This document shows, piece after piece, positions 35,438 through 43,947 of a stretch of 64,000 bases of DNA. This DNA comes from Sulfitobacter sp. THAF37 (lineage in GTDB: Bacteria > Pseudomonadota > Alphaproteobacteria > Rhodobacterales > Rhodobacteraceae). The stretch covers positions 34,807 to 98,806 of the forward strand of contig NZ_CP045377.1 in assembly GCF_009363555.1 (NCBI RefSeq). Reading direction: 5' to 3'. The position numbers and the translations under genes were made by a program. The notes beneath the pieces are model-generated. The model ran no database searches, was not told the DNA's origin, and was given only the letters and a program-made list of their open reading frames with translations. Numbering within the stretch: position 1 is the stretch's first letter; each line of letters starts with the position of its first letter.

Positions 35438-36940
35438 ATGGAGACGATTTTTCAGGCCGCTGAACTGCTGTTCAACTGGCCGGTCCTTGTCGCCCTTCTG
35501 ATCGGGTCGGTCGGGGGCGTCGTGATCGGGGCCATTCCCGGCGTCGGGCCTGCGGTGGCGATTGCGATCCTGCTGCCCGCGACATTTGCGCTTGAGCCGC
35601 TTGTGGGTCTGACGCTGCTTCTGGGGATCTATGGCTCTTCGATGTACGGCGGATCGCTGCCCGCCATCCTGATCAACACACCGGGCACGGCGGTCAACGC
35701 GCTGACCACCTATGACGGCTACCCGATGACCCGGCGGGGCGAGGCGCTGCGTGCCCTCGGGCTGGCTTACGGCGCGTCCTTTTTCGGGGCGGTTCTGTCG
35801 ATCCTCATTCTGATCCTGCTGTCGCCGGTGCTGGCCACGGTCGCGCCGATGTTCGGCTCGCGCGAGATTTTCCTGGCGGCTTTGCTGGGCATCATTCTGG
35901 TGATCATCGCGCACAGGGGGCAGATGGCCGCGGCGGGGATGCTGGCGGGGCTTGGCATCCTGCTGCAATCGGTCGGGATGGAGCCTGTCAACTATACCAT
36001 GCGCTATACCTTTGGTCTGGACTGGCTGACCTCGGGGCTGGATCTGATCGTTGTCGTTCTGGGCCTCTTTGCGCTGAGCCAGGCCTTTCAGCTGATTGTG
36101 GAGCCTGACGGCGCGCCGGATGCGCAGCCGGTGGCGGGGTCCTTGTTCAGGGCCATGCGCGAGATCTGGACCTACCGGCGCACGGCGGCGACGGGCGGCG
36201 GATTTGGCGTGCTGATGGGGGTCATTCCCGGCGTGGGCGAGTTCACCGCGCAATTCCTCAGCTACACGGCGGCACGCAAACGGTCCCGAACGCCGGATAT
36301 GTTCGGGCGGGGCAGCCCCGAAGGTCTGGTTGCCTCTGAATCCGCGAACAACGCGGTGCCCGCCGCGGCGATGATCCCGCTTCTGGCGCTTGGCATTCCG
36401 GGCGAGGCGCTGACGGCGATGATGCTGTCGGTGTTCTATGTCCACAACGTGGTGCCGGGGCCGGGGCTGTTCCAGAACCAGCTCGACTTTGTCTATGCGC
36501 TGTATTTGGCTCTGTTGCTGCTGAATGTGATCGTGATCCTCTGGGTGCTGGTGTCGTCGAACCTGCTGATCCGCATCATCCGCATTCCCACGCGTTTTCT
36601 GGGTGTGGCGATACTGGTGCTGAGCTTTGTCGGTGTCTATTCGCTGCGCAATTCGGCGGTGGACTGCATGATCGCGGCGGGGTTCGGGGTCTTTGGTCTG
36701 ATCCTGAAACGGCTCAACCTGCCCACGGTGCCGATCATCCTCGGGATGGTTCTGGGCGGGATCATGGAGGTCAAGCTGCGCGCGTCGATGGGGCGGCTCG
36801 ACAGTGTTGTCGATTTCGTCAACCGGCCGATTGCGGCGCTGCTGGTGTTCGTGATCGTCGTCATCACCGTGCAGAGCATCCGCACCGCGATCCGCGATCT
36901 GCGCGACCGGCACGACAGTTCCAATTCCCCCAACCAATAG
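35438..36940 (+). CDS. tctA: tripartite tricarboxylate transporter large permease
   Basis: A 500-residue polytopic protein with about twelve membrane segments and the two TctA repeats, marked by VVIGAIPGVGPAVAIAILLP near the start and LMGVIPGVGEFTAQFLSY in the second half, plus ALGIPGEALTAMML. It is the channel subunit of the TctCBA importer. Confidence 0.93.
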   Translation: METIFQAAELLFNWPVLVALLIGSVGGVVIGAIPGVGPAVAIAILLPATFALEPLVGLTLLLGIYGSSMYGGSLPAILINTPGTAVNALTTYDGYPMTRRGEALRALGLAYGASFFGAVLSILILILLSPVLATVAPMFGSREIFLAALLGIILVIIAHRGQMAAAGMLAGLGILLQSVGMEPVNYTMRYTFGLDWLTSGLDLIVVVLGLFALSQAFQLIVEPDGAPDAQPVAGSLFRAMREIWTYRRTAATGGGFGVLMGVIPGVGEFTAQFLSYTAARKRSRTPDMFGRGSPEGLVASESANNAVPAAAMIPLLALGIPGEALTAMMLSVFYVHNVVPGPGLFQNQLDFVYALYLALLLLNVIVILWVLVSSNLLIRIIRIPTRFLGVAILVLSFVGVYSLRNSAVDCMIAAGFGVFGLILKRLNLPTVPIILGMVLGGIMEVKLRASMGRLDSVVDFVNRPIAALLVFVIVVITVQSIRTAIRDLRDRHDSSNSPNQ

Positions 36941-36956
36941 GGCCTGAAACAGGCCC
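36940..36956 (+). terminator. hairpin between tctA and aldehyde dehydrogenase genes
   Basis: GGGCCTG-AAA-CAGGCCC is a perfect seven-base stem with a three-base loop that includes the last base of the tctA stop. There is no T-tract, so it is more likely a processing or attenuation point within the operon than a full stop. Confidence 0.45.
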
Positions 36957-36974
36957 GTCACGAGGAGACACTTC

Positions 36975-38477
36975 ATGCGTATCGGAATTCCGGATCAGGC
37001 CCCCAGCGGCATCAGCCCCGATGTGACCGCCTTTCTCAAGGCGCCGAAAATGCTGATCGACGGACAAAGTGTCGACGGCGAGGGGGGCCGTTTCGACGTG
37101 TTCAACCCGGCGGACGGATCGGTTCTGGCGCAGGTGCCATCGGGGTCGGGTGCTGACGTGGACCGCGCCGTGCTGGCGGCCAGGGCGGCGATGACCGGCC
37201 CCTGGGGCGGGATGCCGGGTGCGGAACGGACACGGCTGATGCTGAAGCTTGCCGATCTGATCGAGGAAAATGGCGAAGAGCTGGCCCAGCTTGAAACGCT
37301 GGAGAACGGCAAGTCGATCATGCTGTCGCGTCTGGTGGAGGTGGCCTCTTCGGCGGAGTATCTGCGATACATGGCCGGATGGGCGACCAAGATCCGGGGC
37401 GAGACGCTGGATGTGTCGATCAACGTGCCGCCGGGGACGTGCTACACCGCCTATACCCGCAAGGAACCTGTCGGCGTGGTGGCGGCGATTACACCGTGGA
37501 ATTTTCCGCTGAACATGTGCGTGTGGAAAGTCGCCCCCGCGCTGGCGGCGGGCTGTACCGTGGTGCTGAAACCGGCGGAGGAGACGCCGCTGACCTCGCT
37601 GCGCTTTGCCGAACTGGCGCGGGAGGCGGGTTTTCCCGATGGGGTGGTCAACGTCATCACCGGGGACGGGGCCACGGGGGCGGCACTGGTGCGCCATCCC
37701 GGCGTGGACAAGATCACCTTTACCGGCTCGACCGAGGTCGGCAAGAAGATCGGGGTGCAGGCGATGCAGTCGGTCAAGCCCGTGACGCTGGAACTGGGCG
37801 GCAAGGCCCCGATGGTGTTCTTTGACGACATGGACCTGAACCTGCTGGGGCCTGCGACCGGCATCGGCATGTTCTTCAATTCGGGCCAGACCTGTTGTGC
37901 CGGGGCGCGCATCTATGTGCAGAAGGGCATCTACGACGAGGCGGTCGAGACGCTCAAGGCGATCACGTCTTCCCTGCCGATCGGAGAGGGGATGAACCCC
38001 GCCAACCAGATCAACCCGGTGGTGTCGGCCAAGCATTTCGACCATGTGAAGGGCATGATCGACCGGGGCATTGCCGACGGGGCGACGCCCCTGCTGGACA
38101 TCGCGGCGCCGGGGCAGGGATACTATATCGCGCCGCAGCTCTTCGCGGATGCGCGGTCAGACACTGCGATCATGCAGGACGAGGTGTTCGGCCCCGTGGC
38201 CACGATCACCCCCTTCGAGACCGAGGAAGAGGCCATCGCGATGGCCAACGACACCCGTTACGGGCTGGGCGCGTCGCTGTGGACCCGCGACATCAACCGC
38301 GTGATGAAGCTGGTGCCGCAGGTGCAGGCCGGGACAATCTGGATCAACAGCCACAATATTCCGGATCAGAACATGCCCTTTGGCGGGTTCAAACAATCGG
38401 GGATCGGGCGCGAACACGGGACCGGCGCGCTGGACAACTACCTTGAGACCAAGTCGGTCTGCGTCGCTTATTGCTGA
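36975..38477 (+). CDS. NAD(P)-dependent aldehyde dehydrogenase
   Basis: A 500-residue ALDH with the standard active-site residues: Glu273 in LELGGKAP and Cys307 in GQTCCAG, the cofactor segment ITPWNFPLN (172-180) and FTGSTEVGK (249-257). It belongs to the betaine/phenylacetaldehyde/gamma-aminobutyraldehyde-like branch and would oxidise the aldehyde made by the aminotransferase. If the amine were aromatic, the product would be an arylacetate that could feed the neighbouring 38-64 kb cluster; that link is speculative. Confidence 0.92.
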   Translation: MRIGIPDQAPSGISPDVTAFLKAPKMLIDGQSVDGEGGRFDVFNPADGSVLAQVPSGSGADVDRAVLAARAAMTGPWGGMPGAERTRLMLKLADLIEENGEELAQLETLENGKSIMLSRLVEVASSAEYLRYMAGWATKIRGETLDVSINVPPGTCYTAYTRKEPVGVVAAITPWNFPLNMCVWKVAPALAAGCTVVLKPAEETPLTSLRFAELAREAGFPDGVVNVITGDGATGAALVRHPGVDKITFTGSTEVGKKIGVQAMQSVKPVTLELGGKAPMVFFDDMDLNLLGPATGIGMFFNSGQTCCAGARIYVQKGIYDEAVETLKAITSSLPIGEGMNPANQINPVVSAKHFDHVKGMIDRGIADGATPLLDIAAPGQGYYIAPQLFADARSDTAIMQDEVFGPVATITPFETEEEAIAMANDTRYGLGASLWTRDINRVMKLVPQVQAGTIWINSHNIPDQNMPFGGFKQSGIGREHGTGALDNYLETKSVCVAYC

Positions 38478-38505
38478 CGCGGTTCAGGTCCCGTTCACAA
38501 AGGCT

Positions 38506-38523
38506 GGGCGGGGCTTTCCGCCC
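38506..38523. terminator. bidirectional hairpin between convergent genes
   Basis: GGGCGG-GGCTTT-CCGCCC lies in the 52-base gap between the convergent aldehyde dehydrogenase and MarR genes. The six-base GC stem could end both transcripts, though there is no clear T-tract. Confidence 0.45.
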
Positions 38524-38529
38524 GACCTG

Positions 38530-39006
38530 TCAGAGGTCGTGGACGCGAATTTTCTTCAGCATCGCCTGCATCACTTCAACACAGACGGCCAACTGCGCCG
38601 GGTCGATGCCTTCGGTCATGTGATGATAGTTGGCATTGACCACCGGCGCGGTTTCCCTGAGCTTCTTGCGGCCCTTGGCGGTCAGTGAAACGCGGCGCAC
38701 ACGCTGGTCGGAGGGGTCGATCTCGCGCTGTGCCAGTCCGGCGGTGACAAGCTGTTCGACCAGCCTGCTGACGGTGGATTGTTCTGTCACCGAAAGCACG
38801 GAGACTTCGTTGACCGTAAGCTGTTTATAGGCGGCGAGGCAGGCCATGATCCGCATCGTCGCACCCTGGATGCCGATGTTCTTGAGGTCGGCATCCTGTT
38901 TGACCTGCCAGCGGTTGGTCAGCCGTGTCATGAGATAGGGCAGGTATTGCGACAGCTGTTCCGGCGTTTTGAAGGGAAAGCCGAGGTCTTCGCTTTTCTT
39001 AGTCAT
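38530..39006 (-). CDS. MarR family transcriptional regulator (second of tandem pair)
   Basis: A 158-residue MarR protein with the winged helix region VLSVTEQSTVSRLVEQL and the wing REIDPSDQRVRRVSLTAKG. It starts at an ATG that overlaps the end of the other MarR gene by eight bases, so the two are translated together and might form a heterodimer or respond to different ligands. MarR proteins at aromatic catabolic loci commonly act as ligand-released repressors. The AT-rich palindromes at 39507, 43781, 52773, 54552 and 63821 are candidate sites for one or both. Confidence 0.9.
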   Translation of the reverse strand: MTKKSEDLGFPFKTPEQLSQYLPYLMTRLTNRWQVKQDADLKNIGIQGATMRIMACLAAYKQLTVNEVSVLSVTEQSTVSRLVEQLVTAGLAQREIDPSDQRVRRVSLTAKGRKKLRETAPVVNANYHHMTEGIDPAQLAVCVEVMQAMLKKIRVHDL

Positions 39007-39487
39007 TGTCCGCCGGAGCCTTGCCGCTTGGGCTCTTGATGATGGATTTGAGCATGGCGGTGGTTTCGCCAAGGCGGTCGCTGTCCAGATGTCCAAAGCA
39101 CTTTGCCAGGACATCGGCATGCAGCGCGGCGGCTTCTTCGAACCTTTGGCGGCCTGCCGGTGTCAGCACGGCGACAAAGGACCGCCTGTCATCGGCTGAC
39201 ATGGACTTGTCCACCAGCTCTTCCTTGCGCAGCCTGTTGACCAGGCCCGAGACGTTTCCGTTGCTGACCTTGAGCCTGGTCGAAAGGTCGCCCATGCTCA
39301 GACCCTCGGGATAGCGGGCCAGCTGGGCCATGACATCGAATTTCGAAACGCTGATGCCCGTCTGTTCCTTGAGCTGCCGGTTCACTTCGCGATAGACGAA
39401 ATTGTAAACGTCCAAAACACTGAGCCAGAGCCGTGTTTCGTCCTTGCGATAATCTGGAGGGTCGGAAGCCGGATCACGGGCCATCAT
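38999..39487 (-). CDS. MarR family transcriptional regulator (first of tandem pair)
   Basis: A 162-residue MarR protein with the helix-turn-helix segment MGDLSTRLKVSNGNVSGLVNRL and the wing KSMSADDRRSFVAVLTPAG. It follows the thioesterase gene after 31 bases that include an AT-rich half-palindrome (39507-39521), so it may have its own autoregulated promoter besides being at the end of the iorA-iorB-thioesterase operon. Confidence 0.9.
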   Translation of the reverse strand: MMARDPASDPPDYRKDETRLWLSVLDVYNFVYREVNRQLKEQTGISVSKFDVMAQLARYPEGLSMGDLSTRLKVSNGNVSGLVNRLRKEELVDKSMSADDRRSFVAVLTPAGRQRFEEAAALHADVLAKCFGHLDSDRLGETTAMLKSIIKSPSGKAPADND

Positions 39488-39506
39488 GTATCTATCTGCA
39501 TTCCCA

Positions 39507-39521
39507 TAATTTTACATACTA
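39507..39521. promoter_or_regulatory. AT-rich element TAATTTTACATACTA, candidate MarR site
   Basis: This 15-base element is 20 bases ahead of the first MarR start and shares TTTTACAT with the site at 43781-43798 (read on the other strand). It is less symmetric than the other four copies. Probable autoregulatory site. Confidence 0.4.
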
Positions 39522-40001
39522 GGGAGTATCCGAGAATAGAAACCGGTTCAATGCATCTCGAAGGTCGGTCGGAATGGCGACCGAGCGATGTGTGTCGAGA
39601 TCGGTGGTCACGGTTGTAAAGAGCCCGCGCAGCGCCTCTGTGTCGCCAAGCATCGCGTTCAGCTCAAGCGCGTAGGATTTGCCGCCGATCCTTGAGACCC
39701 GGACAAAGTACTCGACCTGGTCGCCCATCCGGACGGGCGAAAAGAACTCTGCATGTGCGTTGACATAGCCCAGTCCGATGCGGCGGGGGCCGATGAAGTC
39801 ATAGTAGTTCAGACCGAGGCAATCGCAGAACCATGCTTCGATCGCGTGATTGAATACGTTGAAGAATTCGGGCGTGTAGACAATGCCCGCCGGGTCGCAT
39901 TGCCCGTGGCGGAATATGTGCCTGTAGCTCCAGTCCGGGAAGGGGAGCGCAGCCCGGTCGAGAGGGCGCGGAAATGACGCGGAATTGTCGATCTTGTTCA
40001 T
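39519..40001 (-). CDS. acyl-CoA thioesterase, 4-hydroxybenzoyl-CoA thioesterase type
   Basis: A 160-residue hotdog-fold protein with the DHNA-CoA/4-hydroxybenzoyl-CoA thioesterase motif GQCDPAGIVYTPEFFNVFNHA; Asp36 is the likely catalytic residue. It would hydrolyse an aromatic acyl-CoA. It starts in an ATGA overlap with the iorB-type gene, so the natural substrate may be the acyl-CoA product of that oxidoreductase. Confidence 0.88.
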   Translation of the reverse strand: MNKIDNSASFPRPLDRAALPFPDWSYRHIFRHGQCDPAGIVYTPEFFNVFNHAIEAWFCDCLGLNYYDFIGPRRIGLGYVNAHAEFFSPVRMGDQVEYFVRVSRIGGKSYALELNAMLGDTEALRGLFTTVTTDLDTHRSVAIPTDLRDALNRFLFSDTP

Positions 40002-41575
40002 GTTTTCGAAAAACTCTCAATTGTCATGATCGTTCCGTCCAGTTCCTTGCTGGACGCATCCCTGATCGCAGATGTCAGAAGGCGGTTGGCCCATTCCGCT
40101 GCGTCATCGCGCCCTGCGATGGACTTTGTTGTCTGCATGACCTTTTCGAACTTCGAATGGCCGCGCACATGCGTATCCGAATACCCCTTGATCAGGCGCC
40201 GGAAGCCGAGCATCGCAACACCCAGGTCGTAATTATGCGTCAGGGCCTGCGATGCGTCGGCCAGCCAGGCATCCCTGTGCTCGGTCTCTGTCTTGTGGCG
40301 CAGGGACTTGCGGCGCATGCCCCGCAGCGCGCCGACAAAATGAAGCGGCAGAAACCCGATCAGGCGATAGGTCTGTATCCGACGGCCCCTGTCGATACGG
40401 CGATCCAGCCAGGCATAGAGAGATTTCCGTGATTTCAGCCAGTTGGCCAGCCCGACGGGCAGGACCGATGCGGCTTCTTCCATGCGGGGGTGCATGAATT
40501 CGGTGGTGTTGAGGACCTGGCCATCCTGTAGGCCCACTTCGTCAGCGACCCTCTGGCGCCGCGCGCTTTGCGTCTTGATGCGGGCAACGCGGATCACGTC
40601 GTCATATGCCATCGCATTGGCAAGGTATTTGGCGGCGGTTGTGGTGAACGCAAAGCCGTGTTCGGCACCGTTCGCGTCGCGGTCGCGCCGGTAGAGGTCG
40701 CGCAGGAGATCGAGGTATTCGTCGCCGTAGGCGGCATCCTGAAAGTCGACGACCTTTTGCAGCCCCAGATAGGCCATTTCATGCGCCTGTTCGGGAAGGT
40801 CCGCGCGAAGCCGCGAGAGCAGCGCATCTGCCCGCTTGTCGCGCAGCGATTGGGGCAGGGCGGCGACCGTGGCGGCCGTGCCCCCCGCATCGGCCGTCTC
40901 TGGATCCGCGCCGTTTATTGTTCGGTCGAAGGCAGCATCAAAGGCGCGGATGCTGGCCTCTACCCCCTTGCCGCCCTTGCGGATCACGTCATGGTAGGCT
41001 TCGCGCTCGAAGGGCAGGGTGCCGGATGCGGCAAGGCTGCCGAACATGGCCGACGAGATGACAGAGCCGTTCCTGACGGCCAGGGTGTTCATGTCAAAGA
41101 CGATTTCCTGTCGGGCGACCACGCCGATTGCATCCGTCACCGCGCCACTGTCGGCGATGCTGCCGCCCGGGGCGGTCTTTTCGCTGATCGCCAGCGACCG
41201 GTGGCTGGAGGCGATCAGGGTGGTCCGGTCGGGTGTCACGATCCCGCGCAGGATCGACCGGCCCGCTTCCATGAACTCGGAGGCGATCACCACGTCGACA
41301 TCGCCGGGCGTGGGCATCTGGGCGAGGACAGGCTTTTGCCCGCCGTCGCCGGGGCGCATCATCTCGACGTAATAGATGGTGGCCCCGGTTCGCTGGGCCA
41401 CGCCGGGCACGGAGGTGGATTGCGCCACCCAGCCGTGCGTTTCGGCAAGATCCACGATCCAGCCGGTCAGAACGCCGCCACCCTGGCCGCCCATCGCCAC
41501 GATCGCGATTGAGATCGGCCGCTCTGTCGCGGGGCCTGCGGGCTTCAGGCCCAGTTTGACGGTGTCATCTTTCAT
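39998..41575 (-). CDS. iorB: indolepyruvate oxidoreductase subunit beta family protein
   Basis: A 525-residue protein with an N-terminal pyruvate:ferredoxin oxidoreductase gamma-type domain (about 15-210, starting IAIVAMGGQGGGVLTGWI) and a long C-terminal extension (about 240-500) seen in the large IorB-like proteins of proteobacteria. With the adjacent alpha subunit it would decarboxylate an aryl 2-oxoacid to an acyl-CoA and reduce ferredoxin. The ATG at 41575 lies four bases after the iorA stop; a TTG five codons earlier is rejected. Confidence 0.86.
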   Translation of the reverse strand: MKDDTVKLGLKPAGPATERPISIAIVAMGGQGGGVLTGWIVDLAETHGWVAQSTSVPGVAQRTGATIYYVEMMRPGDGGQKPVLAQMPTPGDVDVVIASEFMEAGRSILRGIVTPDRTTLIASSHRSLAISEKTAPGGSIADSGAVTDAIGVVARQEIVFDMNTLAVRNGSVISSAMFGSLAASGTLPFEREAYHDVIRKGGKGVEASIRAFDAAFDRTINGADPETADAGGTAATVAALPQSLRDKRADALLSRLRADLPEQAHEMAYLGLQKVVDFQDAAYGDEYLDLLRDLYRRDRDANGAEHGFAFTTTAAKYLANAMAYDDVIRVARIKTQSARRQRVADEVGLQDGQVLNTTEFMHPRMEEAASVLPVGLANWLKSRKSLYAWLDRRIDRGRRIQTYRLIGFLPLHFVGALRGMRRKSLRHKTETEHRDAWLADASQALTHNYDLGVAMLGFRRLIKGYSDTHVRGHSKFEKVMQTTKSIAGRDDAAEWANRLLTSAIRDASSKELDGTIMTIESFSKT

Positions 41576-41579
41576 CTGT

Positions 41580-43745
41580 CTATGCCTCAAAGCTGACCGC
41601 CCGGCTTTCGCGGCGGTCTTGCAGGTAGCGGATCACGGAGCCGGAGAGATTGGACCTGAACCTGTCCCACCGTGTCGGATTATGGGTGACTTCGGCGCGG
41701 AAGAAGGAGGGGCAAAGCACGGCAGCGTCGGCCACTTCGCCACAGTTGCCGCAGGCGACGCAGGTGTCGTCAATCGACGCCACGGGATCGTCGCGCAAGG
41801 GATCGTCCAGTTCCTTGACCGACAGCGACGGACAGCCCGACAGCCGCATGCAGGCGTGATCGCCGGTGCAGACATCTTCGTCGACGCCGAACTTTTCCTT
41901 CACCACCCGTTTGCCGCCCTTGATCGCCCTGGCGACCTGCGGTTTCACGCGGCGCTGCTTGTTCAACATGCATTCGGACGACGCCACGATGATCTTGGGC
42001 CCTTCGGCATCCGTGGTCAGCGCCTCGTTCAGGACATCGCGCATGCGGGTCACGTCGTAGGTGTGGTCCACCTGCCGGACCCATGTCGCGCCGATCCCCT
42101 TGACCGCATCGACGATCGAATTGTTGGTGTTGCGCCGCTTGTTATGGGCGCGGGACGACAGGATGTCCTGACCGCCGGTGGCGGAGGAATAGAAGTTGTC
42201 GACGATGACAAAGACGCCGTCATGCTTGTTGAACACCGCGTTGCCGATGCCGCTGGTCAGCCCGTTGTGCCAGAACCCGCCGTCGCCCATGATCGAGATC
42301 GAGCGTTTGGCGCCCTTGACGTTGAAGGCCGCCGAGGAGGCGGGGCCAAGGCCGAAGCCCATTGTCGTGGCACCCAGGTTGAAGGGCGGCAGGATCGAGA
42401 ACAGGTGACAGCCGATGTCAGCCGAAACATGGTGCGTGCCGGTTTCCTCGAACACCATTTTCATGGCGGCAAAGATGGGCCGTTCGGGGCACCCGGTACA
42501 CAGCCCCGGCGGGCGGGCCGGGACAACGTCGGTCAGTTTTTCGACCACGGGATTGGTCAGGATCGGAACCGGATCGGGCACCGGGGCGCGGTTGCCCAAT
42601 TGCTGGGGCTCGAAATCCTCAAGGAAACGACCGATCCCTTCGGTCAGGACGGCGGCGGTATAGTCGCCGCCCATCGGCAGGTAATCCTTGCCGTGCACTT
42701 CGGTCGGGCTTTTCGTGCGGGCCAGGACGGTCGAGATGGATTGCTCGATATATTCGGGCTGGCCTTCCTCGATCATCAGCACGGCATCGAGACCTTTGCA
42801 GAATTCTTCGACTTCGGATTTGATCGTCGGATAGGCCACGTTCATCACGTAGATCGGCACGCGCGAATTGCCGTAGGCGTCGCACAGGCCCAGGAACTGA
42901 AGCGCGCGGATGGTGCTGTTGTACATGCCGCCGACGACAATGAGGCCGGTCTTGCCGGTCTTCTCCTCTCCGGTAGGGCCGAAGAATTCGTTGAGCTTCT
43001 GGTCGCGGATAAAGTCGATGGCGGTGGGCATGCGCACCTCGATCTTTTCGACCTCGTGCGCGTAGGCGGCGGGCGGCAGAACGATGCGGCCCAGATCGCG
43101 TTCGGGGTTGTCCATCGCGTCGCGCAGGGTGAATTCGGGGCGCTTGTTGTCCTTGCATTGAAATTCGCCCGTCATGTGACAGGACCGCACCCGCACCTGC
43201 AGCATGACCGGCGTGTTGGAGGCTTCGGACAGTTGGAACCCTTTTTCGATCAGATCGACCATGCAGGCCTGATCGGGGCGGGGGTCCAGCAGCCACATCT
43301 GCGATTTCATCGCAAAGGCGTGGGTGCGCTCCTGCATGATCGACGACCCTTCGCCGTAGTCCTCGCCGACGATCACCATCGCGCCGCCGGTCACGCCGCC
43401 AGAAGCAAGGTTGGACAACGCGTCCGAGGCCACGTTGGTGCCCACGGTCGATTTCCACGCCACAGCGCCGCGCAGGGGATACATGACGGAGGCAGAGAGC
43501 ATTGCACCCGCGGTCGCCTCGCTGGCCGAGCTTTGAAAGACCACGCCGAGATCGTCCAGAATGTCATTGGCGTCCGCCAGCACATCCATCAGGTGCGAGA
43601 TCGGCGAGCCCTGGTAGCCGCCGACATAGGCGACACCGGATTGCAGCAGGGCCTTGGTGATTGCAAGGATACCCTCACCGCGGAACAGGTCGCCCTCACC
43701 TAGTTTGAGGTCCTGGACTTCTTTCGCAAAGGATCGCTCAGCCAT
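41580..43745 (-). CDS. iorA: indolepyruvate ferredoxin oxidoreductase alpha subunit family protein
   Basis: A 721-residue subunit with an N-terminal pyrimidine-binding domain (AYVGGYQGSPISHLMDVLAD), a thiamine-diphosphate domain with GDGGFWHNG and a downstream DNFY, and C-terminal ferredoxin clusters (CTGDHACMRLSGCPS and CVACGNCGEV). The family oxidatively decarboxylates aromatic 2-oxoacids such as indolepyruvate to acyl-CoA. The ATG at 43745 has GGAGA upstream. Given the Rieske dioxygenase and cyclase genes, isatinate (2-aminophenylglyoxylate) is an alternative substrate; this is inference. Confidence 0.9.
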   Translation of the reverse strand: MAERSFAKEVQDLKLGEGDLFRGEGILAITKALLQSGVAYVGGYQGSPISHLMDVLADANDILDDLGVVFQSSASEATAGAMLSASVMYPLRGAVAWKSTVGTNVASDALSNLASGGVTGGAMVIVGEDYGEGSSIMQERTHAFAMKSQMWLLDPRPDQACMVDLIEKGFQLSEASNTPVMLQVRVRSCHMTGEFQCKDNKRPEFTLRDAMDNPERDLGRIVLPPAAYAHEVEKIEVRMPTAIDFIRDQKLNEFFGPTGEEKTGKTGLIVVGGMYNSTIRALQFLGLCDAYGNSRVPIYVMNVAYPTIKSEVEEFCKGLDAVLMIEEGQPEYIEQSISTVLARTKSPTEVHGKDYLPMGGDYTAAVLTEGIGRFLEDFEPQQLGNRAPVPDPVPILTNPVVEKLTDVVPARPPGLCTGCPERPIFAAMKMVFEETGTHHVSADIGCHLFSILPPFNLGATTMGFGLGPASSAAFNVKGAKRSISIMGDGGFWHNGLTSGIGNAVFNKHDGVFVIVDNFYSSATGGQDILSSRAHNKRRNTNNSIVDAVKGIGATWVRQVDHTYDVTRMRDVLNEALTTDAEGPKIIVASSECMLNKQRRVKPQVARAIKGGKRVVKEKFGVDEDVCTGDHACMRLSGCPSLSVKELDDPLRDDPVASIDDTCVACGNCGEVADAAVLCPSFFRAEVTHNPTRWDRFRSNLSGSVIRYLQDRRESRAVSFEA

Positions 43746-43780
43746 TTTCGTCTCCTCAAAAAAAGTATGGTAATGAATAG

Positions 43781-43798
43781 ATTTATATGTAAAATAAG
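43781..43798. promoter_or_regulatory. AT-rich palindrome in iorA/nitrilase divergent promoter
   Basis: The element TTTATATGTAAAATA (43782-43796) with flanking A/T lies 36 bases ahead of iorA and about 150 bases ahead of the nitrilase gene. It matches TTTAATATATAAAATA at 63821-63836 at most positions. A MarR dimer bound here could control both divergent operons. Confidence 0.5.
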
Positions 43799-43947
43799 TC
43801 AACAATCAGTTCGCCGCTTCGTGCGAATATCTCTGATCCGGGGAAGAGAAGCATTAGAGACCATGCTGATACCATCAAACTGTCCGCCCTGCGTCGGCTG
43901 GCCGATTTGCGCAGCGGCTCGACCCATTCTGGAAGGTAAAGACGATC

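Noticed and set aside
33797..36976. 1059-codon open frame on the minus strand
   Set aside because: It is antisense to the tctC-tctB-tctA genes; its Arg/His/Gln-rich composition and lack of any recognisable domain are typical of the complement of GC-rich membrane-protein genes.
41376..43703. 775-codon open frame on the plus strand
   Set aside because: Antisense to the iorA/iorB-type genes, which carry clear thiamine and ferredoxin motifs.
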